64,000 nt of DNA from Helianthus annuus (lineage: Eukaryota > Streptophyta > Magnoliopsida > Asterales > Asteraceae). The notes under the pieces are model-generated. The model was not told the origin of the DNA and did not search any database. It saw nothing but the letters and a program-made list of their open reading frames with translations. Positions 57,169 through 64,000 of this stretch are shown here, piece by piece; within the stretch, counting starts at the first letter, position 1; the number at the start of each line of letters is the position of its first letter. The translations under genes and the position numbers were made by a program. The DNA is taken from the NCBI RefSeq assembly GCF_002127325.2, contig NC_035437.2, positions 115,626,916 through 115,690,915 on the forward strand, given 5' to 3'.

Positions 57169-57916
57169 CTCCAACCTTTCCCCCACTTACCTCATTTTGT
57201 TGCACAAACATACCCACACTCCTTCTATTTCTCTCTCACTAGAAAACCCTCTACAACACCACTTTCTCTCCCAACTTTCGGTTCAAGCTCAAGGATCTCG
57301 GACAAGAAACTCGGTCAAGTTCATCATCATCATTCGGACACCTCATCTTCTCGGTTTCTTCCTTTTATTCGGTGCCTTTTTCACAAACCGGTTAGTGTTA
57401 TATTTGTGTACTAGATGCCTTGAATGTGGATGAATGAAATGTTTATGACTAAGACCTCTTTTACATGATCTTGGCTAACTTAATAAGTAGAAATCATGAG
57501 AAATATGAAGATTGTTGTGGTTTGATTATGAGCATGCTAAACTTGACATTTGAATAAATGACTAAAGAATGGTGGTTTAGGAATGTTTAAACCGATCAAG
57601 CCTTGTTAAAGTTACTAAATGTACGTTTCTTTGTCCTTGCATGATGATCTTGTTAAGATAGGTGATTTTGGTTCATAAAAAAATGTATGTTTATGATAAT
57701 ATGAAAACCCTAGAAATCTATGAACTTGTGATGAACTTGTTGAATATGGGTTGAAGGTTTAAAAAGGGCAATGTTTGATCCATGTTTACTAATGGTCAGA
57801 TTAGGAAAAGTGTTAGTGAAACCTTATTGGCTATTACTTGATTTGGGCCTGATTTCATAGTACAAATTGGACTGATGTATCTGAATCTACACGTGAACAT
57901 GAAAAGGACAGCATTA

Positions 57917-58107
57917 CGACTCGCAACCACACGGTTACGACTCGCAACCATAGCATGACAACTCGAAACTGCAACGGTTGCGACTCGAGACTACGACAGT
58001 TGCGACTCGCAACCACAACGTGACAACTCGAGACCACGCAGTTGCGACTCGCAACCACAGCGTGACAAGCCGAGACCACCTGGTTGCGACTCGAGACCAC
58101 CTTGTTG
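57917..58107 (+). repeat. 21-bp tandem array in the H LTR
   Basis: Nine units of 21-22 bp, each starting CGACTCG or CAACTCG/CAAGCCG, for example CGACTCGCAACCACACGGTT. Unit starts: 57917, 57938, 57959, 57981, 58003, 58024, 58045, 58066 and 58087. Adjacent units combine into TTGCGACTCGCAA, an inverted repeat with a one-base centre. Confidence 0.85.
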
Positions 58108-59192
58108 CGACTGGGCTGTTTACTTTGGTTATTGGGCCAGAATGTGTTTAATGTGGGCTGCCTGTTGACTGGACTACGTGTTACTGTTTGCTTGTGTAAA
58201 TGTTAGGGCCGGCCCAATAACCCACTGTCTATTATTATGCATGTTACGTGCCAGTTATGTGTATAGATTATACGTGAATGCTTGTACACCAAACCTGACC
58301 TATACCGGTAACCATGTTAGGACATGGTGACCAACGTGCTTGACAAGTGACCTAATCTGCCGAGCAACCCAAGGTGAGTTCACACACTAAAAGCATGCGT
58401 CCCGCGGAGGGACACGAACAAACTACCAACTTTGGGAAAAACATCTTTGACCCATTACTCCGGGGGAAAAACAGAATGGGTAATTACTATCTCCGGGGGA
58501 GATACGTTTGGATATTATTTATAAATCACAACTAGCCATACTAAACGAAACTCTATCACTTTAAGTCCCTGCTTACAGTACCGATTAATCGCCGGGGGCG
58601 AACGGGTTATTAGTTGATAGCGCTATTAGGTTTGACAACCTCACACCGTGACCGGGGGAGATCGGGCGTGAACTAGTAGACCTTGCAACATGGTCAATGA
58701 CGATAGACATTGACTCGGGGCACAACAACTTTCCGTCAACAGTTTCGGTATCTACAGTTTAGTGAGCTTACAGGTGGGGTAGCTCCCCACAACGTGATTA
58801 TAAATGCTTTATCTAAATAACTTAAGTTTTCTTGGTAACTAAAAATTGGACAACTAGTGAACTCACTCAGCATTATTGTTGACCCCCTTACTGCATGCTT
58901 TGCAGGTAACCCGTGACTCAGGAGCTGCTGCTTGGGGATGTGTAGTGTTCGTCAAAACCCGTGTTTTGGGTTTAACTATCTTGAACTAGAACTATCTTTA
59001 AAACTATTTGGTTATGCTTCCGCTGTTTTGTTAAACTAATTATCGAACTTAAACTGAAATATTGCTAACTACTTTGGATAGTAAATATTCCTAATATTAA
59101 AACAATGCTCAGTATGATTAGTGGCTGGATCCTGGTCAGTCACGCCTCCAAGCGGTGGTGTTCCGCATGTGGATTTTGGGGGTGTGACAGAT

Positions 59193-59206
59193 TGGTATCA
59201 GAGCCA
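59193..59206 (+). promoter_or_regulatory. Primer binding site of element H, initiator tRNA-Met type
   Basis: TGGTATCAGAGCCA, three bases after the LTR end. Confidence 0.92.
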
Positions 59207-59474
59207 TTGGTTATAGTGAACTTGGTTTTAAAAAGGGGAAAAATCTTTTGGGGAAAACCAGACTATAACCTGTGACTCGCGACGACACTACACTCCAGGT
59301 GCAAAGCTCGACACATTTGACCTCATAGCTCGGACTAGTGCTTACTTGTTTGCTCACCTTATATTTCCTGTTTTGCTATATGTACTAGTGTGCCTAATTA
59401 GATAGATACACCTCTCTCTTCTATCTCATTCTCGCTAACATTACGACATCACACTCATACTGTGTTTTCTGGTT

Positions 59475-59854
59475 ATGAAGACAATGAGTGGACGCGGAAG
59501 AGGAAACATCAACATGACTCAGGCTCAATTCACTAACCTGCTTAACACGGTGGCTGCAGCTTTCGCAGCTCACCCTGGAGGTAAACTCGATATCCTAGGA
59601 TGTTTAGATCCTACCGCCACATCGCCTTTTATCCCTAAATCTGTACGCTTCGCTTCTCACGAACAGGTCAGCATGCACCTGCGCAACCACCCGTGTGTAC
59701 TTTCAAAACTTTCATGGATTGCAAGCCTCTCCCTTTCAACGGCACTGAGGGTGCCATAGGTCTTCTACATTGGATTGAGAAAGTTGAAGCTGTCTTTGCT
59801 ATCTGCGAGTGTCCCCCTGCGAATTGGGTAAAGTTTGCTACTGCTACGCTTTAA
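59475..59854 (+). pseudogene. gag: Element H gag N-terminal part, frameshifted
   Basis: Starts MKTMSGRGRGNINMTQAQF, a Del/Tekay-like Gag start. The frame shifts between about 59670 and 59698: the ORF runs to a stop at 59757, while the gag reading (FMDCKPLPFNGTEGA) lies in the pol frame from about 59696. A TAA at 59852-59854 then interrupts ATL-stop-GNALSWW, where a Gln codon would fit with one C-to-T change. Confidence 0.82.
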
Positions 59855-62800
59855 GGAAACGCGCTTTCCTGGTGGAAGGCACAAATTCAGATGTTTGGAT
59901 TGGAAACTGCTAATGCTACTGCGTGGGAGGATTTCAAGGACATGATTAAGGAGGAGTACTGTCACCGGGATGACATCCACAAACTTGAGAACGAGTACTA
60001 TGCGCTTAAGATGGTTGGGTCAGAGATTGAAACCTACACCAAGCTGTCCAATGACTATGTTGCCCTTTGCCCAAACATGTCTCGACCCATGTATCGAAGA
60101 ATCGAGTTGTACGTCAAGGGTTTGGCCCCAGAAATTCGAAGCCATGTAACTTCAGCCAACCTCACTACCATTCAGCCGATCGTTCGACTTGCTCACAAAC
60201 TCACTGATCAGGCCGTAGAGGAGGGCAGGTTGCCCAAAAGGATCAGTGCTACTATCGGGTCTTCTAGTGACAACAAGCGTAAGTGGGAAGGAAATCAAAG
60301 CAAGGATGCTAACCCCACTCAGGCCCCAGCACAGCAAAGGAAGACTGAAAACAACAAGGGCACTCAACAACAGGGTGGCTATCGCGGTAACCACCCCAAG
60401 TGCAACAAGTGCAATCGACATCACAGCGGGCCGTGTGGGAAAGGTCAGTGTCAGCGATGTAACAAGATGGGGCACGAGGCCAAGGACTGTAGGAGTCCAC
60501 GTCCCCTGGGGCAGAACCAGCAGCAACAACATCACGGGAACGCTAAGGGATGTTTCCAGTGTGGAGCTGAGGGGCACTATAAGAAGAATTGCCCTGAACT
60601 GAACCAGAACCGCAACAACAATCAGGGAGCTGGAAACAACAATCAGAACAACAATGCTGGGAATGGTGCTAGAGGAAGGGCTTTTGTGATTGGAGCTGGA
60701 GAAGCAAGGAATGACCCCAATGTTGTGGCGGGTAAGTTCCTACTCGATGATCGTTATGTTTCTGTATTATTTGATTCTGGAGCCGATGCTAGTTATGTGT
60801 CCCTACGTATTAGTAAGAAGCTTAAGCGTCCGCTTTCGTTACTAAGTTCTCCTCATATCGTCGAGTTAGCTAATGGTAGAAACATCGAGGCCTCACATGT
60901 TATCAAAGGCTGCAAACTGGAGTTGTCTGGTCAGACATTTAGTATCGATCTTTTCCCTGTTACACTTGGAAGCTTCGACGTCGTTATCGGCATGGATTGG
61001 TTATCCAAACATCGCGCTGAGATCCTCTGTCAAGAGAAGGCAGTTCGTATTCCCCGCCGTTCTGGCAAACCTCTTATTGTACAAGGTGGCAAAGGCGGAG
61101 AAATCTCCGGCGTTATCACATTCTTGAAGGCCCAGAAGTGTTTACGAAAAGGGCACACCGCTATCTTAGCACTTGTCACCAACACGCAGGAAAAGGAAAA
61201 GAGGATTGAGGACTTTCCAGTAGTGCGTGACTACCCCGAGGTATTTCCTGAAGAATTACCTGGACTCCCTCCCCACCGTCAGGTCGAATTCCAAATCGAG
61301 CTAGCTCCCGGAGCAGCGCCTATAGCTCGTGCGCCTTATCGACTAGCCCCCGCGGAATTGAAGGAACTCTCTACTCAACTACAGGAACTATTGGATAAAG
61401 GGTTTATCCGCCCTAGTTCATCACCCTGGGGAGCACCGGTACTCTTTGTTAAGAAGAAGGACGGCACGTTCCGAATGTGCATTGACTATCGTGAGCTGAA
61501 CAAGGTTACCATCAAGAATCGTTACCCTCTCCCGCGAATCGACGACCTATTCGATCAGTTGCAAGGATCGAGCTACTACTCTAAGATTGACCTGCGATCA
61601 GGCTATCATCAGCTAAGGGTCCGTAATGAAGACATCTCCAAGACTGCATTCAGAACTCGCTATGGTCATTATGAATTCCTTGTTATGCCCTTTGGAATGA
61701 CCAACGCGCCCGCGGTATTCATGGATCTCATGAACCGAGTGTGCAAACCTTACCTCGACAAATTTGTGATCGTGTTTATAGACGACATCCTGATCTACTC
61801 GAAAAGTCAAGAAGAGCATGAACAGCACCTACGCCTTATCCTCGAACTCCTCCGCAATGAGAAACTGTATGCCAAGTTCTCGAAATGCGACTTCTGGCTT
61901 CGAGAAGTCCATTTCCTTGGGCACGTGGTTAACAAGGATGGAATCCACGTCGACCCAGCTAAGATCGACTCTATAAAGAATTGGCCTACCCCTAGGACTC
62001 CGACCGAAGTCCGCCAATTCTTGGGACTAGCGGGATACTATCGAAGATTTATCATGGGATTCTCCAAGATTGCTCAGCCTCTCACGGCTCTTACTCAGAA
62101 GGGTATGGTTTATAAATGGGGTGAAGCACAGGAAACCGCATTTCAGAAACTAAAGGATAATCTCTGTAGTGCTCCTATTCTCTCGCTGCCTGAAGGCACT
62201 GACGACTTTGTGGTTTACTGCGATGCATCTATCCATGGGCTCGGTTGTGTGCTAATGCAACGCGACAAAGTTATTGCTTACGCCTCTCGACAACTTAAGA
62301 CGCACGAAAGGAACTACACTACGCACGACTTGGAACTAGGAGCAGTGATCTTTGCGCTTAAGATATGGAGACATTACCTGTACGGTACCAAGTGCACTAT
62401 TTACACCGATCACAGGAGTCTCGAGCATATCTTCAAGCAGAAGGAATTAAACATGCGACAACGTCGATGGGTCGAACTCCTGAATGATTATGAATGCGCC
62501 ATCAAGTACCATCCGGGCAAGGCCAATGTCGTGGCAGACGCCCTCAGCCGAAAAGATACTACGCCCAAGCGCGTGCGAGCATTACAACTTACCATCCAGT
62601 CTAATCTCCCTACCCAGATTCGAAATGCTCAGATTGAAGCTCTGAAACCGGAAAACATCAGGGCTGAGTCCCTGCGAGGATCGAGACAACGAATAGAGCA
62701 AAAAGAAGACGGCGCTTACTATGTGGCAGGGCGCATTTGGGTCCCACTTTACGGAGATCTACGAGAGCTTGTGATGGACGAAGCCCATAAGTCCCGTTAC

Positions 62801-64000
62801 TCAGTACATCCTGGGTCAGATAAGATGTACCACGACTTAAGGACCACTTACTGGTGGCCTGGCATGAAAGCCCACATAGCAGCTTATGTTAGCAAATGTT
62901 TGACCTGCGCTAGAGTCAAGACTGAGTATCAGAAACCAGCAGGCCTACTCCAGCAACCCGAAATCCCGAAGTGGAAATGGGAGCAGATTTCCATGGATTT
63001 TGTTACAGGGCTACCTAGATCCCAACGCGGAAATGATACTATCTGGGTGATAGTAGATCGATTGACTAAGTCTGCACACTTTCTGGCCATTAAGGAAACA
63101 GACAAGTTTTCTACCTTGGCAGAAATCTATTTAAAGGAAGTAGTCTCGAGACACGGGGTGCCAACTTCCATTATTTCCGACCGAGACGCTCGTTTTACTT
63201 CCGAGTTGTGGCAAGCTATGCACAAATCCTTTGGCTCACGTTTGGACATAAGCACCGCTTATCACCCACAAACAGATGGGCAGTCTGAACGCACCATCCA
63301 AACCCTGGAAGACATGCTTAGGGCATGTGTGATCGATTTTGGCAAGAACTGGGAGAAACATCTACCGCTGGTGGAATTCTCCTACAATAACAACTACCAC
63401 ACTAGCATTCAGACGGCACCTTTTGAGGCATTGTACGGTCGTAAATGCCGATCACCTCTTTGCTGGGCGGAAGTCGGTGACAGTCAACTCACAGGCCCAG
63501 AACTGGTGGTAGACACAACGGAAAAGATTGCCCAGATCAGGCAACGCATGGCGGCAGCGCGTGACCGTCAGAAAAGCTACGCTGATAAGCGTAGGAAACC
63601 GCTAGAATTCCAGGTTGGGGACCGGGTTCTACTTAAAGTCTCACCCTGGAAGGGTGTGGTTCGTTTCGGTAAACGGGGCAAGTTGAACCCGCGATATGTT
63701 GGACCATTCGAAATTACCGAGAAAATCGGTAAGGTTGCTTATAGATTGAACCTGCCTGCAGAACTGAGTGCAGTGCACAATGTCTTTCACGTGTCTAATC
63801 TGAAGAAGTGTCTGTCAGATGAAACACTCATAATTCCCTTCAAGGAACTCACTATTGATGAACAGCTACACTTCACTGAGGAACCGATTGAGATCACGGA
63901 TCGAGAGATCAAAACCCTCAAACGTAGCCAAATACCTCTCGTACGAGTTCGTTGGAACTCACGACGTGGCCCAGAGTTTACCTGGGAGCGGGAAGACCAG
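59855..64000 (+). CDS. pol: Element H gag (rest)-protease-RT-RNase H-integrase-chromodomain, open to the window edge
   Basis: No stop occurs in this frame from 59855 to 64000, 1382 codons. Gag continues with [14 protein letters not shown] and two CX2CX4HX4C knuckles ([14 protein letters not shown] near 60450, [14 protein letters not shown] near 60555). Protease has [11 protein letters not shown] with Asp at 60773. RT has FIDD at 61775-61786. RNase H begins near 62215 (YCDAS). Integrase has an HHCC region near 62815-62915, Asp at 62996, Asp at 63179 and Glu at 63287 (DD35E). A chromodomain starts near 63845 and is cut by the window end at FTWEREDQ. Chromodomains of this group can steer integration to heterochromatin, which suits the surroundings. 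Confidence 0.93.

Larger units (their letters stand above)
55718..59189 (+). repeat. 5' LTR of element H (3472 bp)
   Basis: Starts TGTCACAACC and ends GGGTGTGACA (TGTCACA/TGTGACA inverted ends). TA microsatellite at about 57009-57026, probable TATA at 57162, word clusters at 57032-57106 and a 21-bp tandem array at 57917-58107. A third set, TCCGGGGGA-like words, lies near 58460-58670. ORFs inside it are short and unsupported. Confidence 0.93.
55718..64000 (+). mobile_element. Element H: chromodomain Ty3/gypsy (Tekay/Del-like), right part outside the window
   Basis: 5' LTR 55718-59189, initiator tRNA-Met PBS, gag with zinc knuckles, protease, RT, RNase H, integrase and the start of a chromodomain. 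Long LTR, motif order and chromodomain fit the Del/Tekay chromoviruses. It is inserted in the 3' LTR of E. The 3' LTR is not in the window. Confidence 0.93.

Noticed and set aside
57917..58107. CRISPR-like array of short repeats
   Set aside because: Units are contiguous 21-mers without unique spacers, inside a plant LTR, with no cas genes.

Overview
This window is a block of nested plant transposable elements with no recognisable host gene. I see at least six LTR retrotransposons, one decayed copia relic, one hAT-type DNA transposon relic and one foldback element. tRNA-type primer binding sites, Athila and Tat lineage Ty3/gypsy polyproteins, a chromodomain-type Ty3/gypsy and copia relics place it in a flowering plant, in repeat-dense (pericentromere-like) DNA. 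The element families look like those common in Asteraceae, but that is an impression from family resemblance and was not tested.

Layout. Element A (minus, 1-6691) is a Tat-lineage Ty3/gypsy with open gag-protease and pol frames, inserted into the 5' LTR of element B. Element B (plus, 6692-15631) is a sister Tat family with broken genes. B sits in a decayed copia relic, Z (15632-16153 and 37927 to about 39090). Z is split again by element C (plus, 16154-37921, flanked by the 5-bp duplication ATATC). C is a coding-poor Athila-like element. Inside C lies element D (20213-34014), an Athila-lineage element with an intact gag-pol and a third ORF. A partial tandem copy of the D 3' end (18422-20212) sits directly in front of it. 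To the right, a hAT relic (39666-40627) was hit by element E (from 40628), a second Athila-like element that keeps only gag and protease. The gag of E is split by element F (minus, 43475-50585), a copia-type element carrying gag but no pol. The 5' LTR of E holds a foldback element. The 3' LTR of E is cut by element H (from 55718), a chromodomain gypsy with a 3.5-kb LTR that runs off the right edge. Order of insertion follows from the nesting: Z before B before A; Z before C before D; hAT before E before F and H. LTR divergence agrees: the D LTRs differ at about three bases of 1,713, while B, C and F LTR pairs differ by roughly 2 percent.

How parts work together. D is the most likely active element: near-identical LTRs, intact PBS, polypurine tract, gag-pol and ORF3. 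C and E share its tRNA-Asp primer site and tract architecture but lack reverse transcriptase, so they could only move with enzymes supplied in trans. A makes Gag-Pol through an in-frame UAG whose context (CAA UAG CAA UUA CAG) is the readthrough type known from tobamovirus replicase genes; the UAG CAA UUA core is kept in B.

Main unexplained signals. Each family carries its own short word repeated near its promoter. C/E have the near-palindrome CACGGGGCCGTG in doublets exactly 21 bp apart. D has CGTAGCGC/GCGCTACG inverted pairs separated by exactly 22 nt in four of four cases. H has a 21-bp tandem array. F has GCGAACC about every 25 bp. A is packed with GGATCC and B with GGATAT, in all reading frames of their genes. 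Athila-type elements also carry a hairpin with a GRGGAC loop and covarying stems ahead of each AAGTGTGGGG tract, and D and E have that unit twice. B contains an antisense, two-intron gene next to its 3' LTR.
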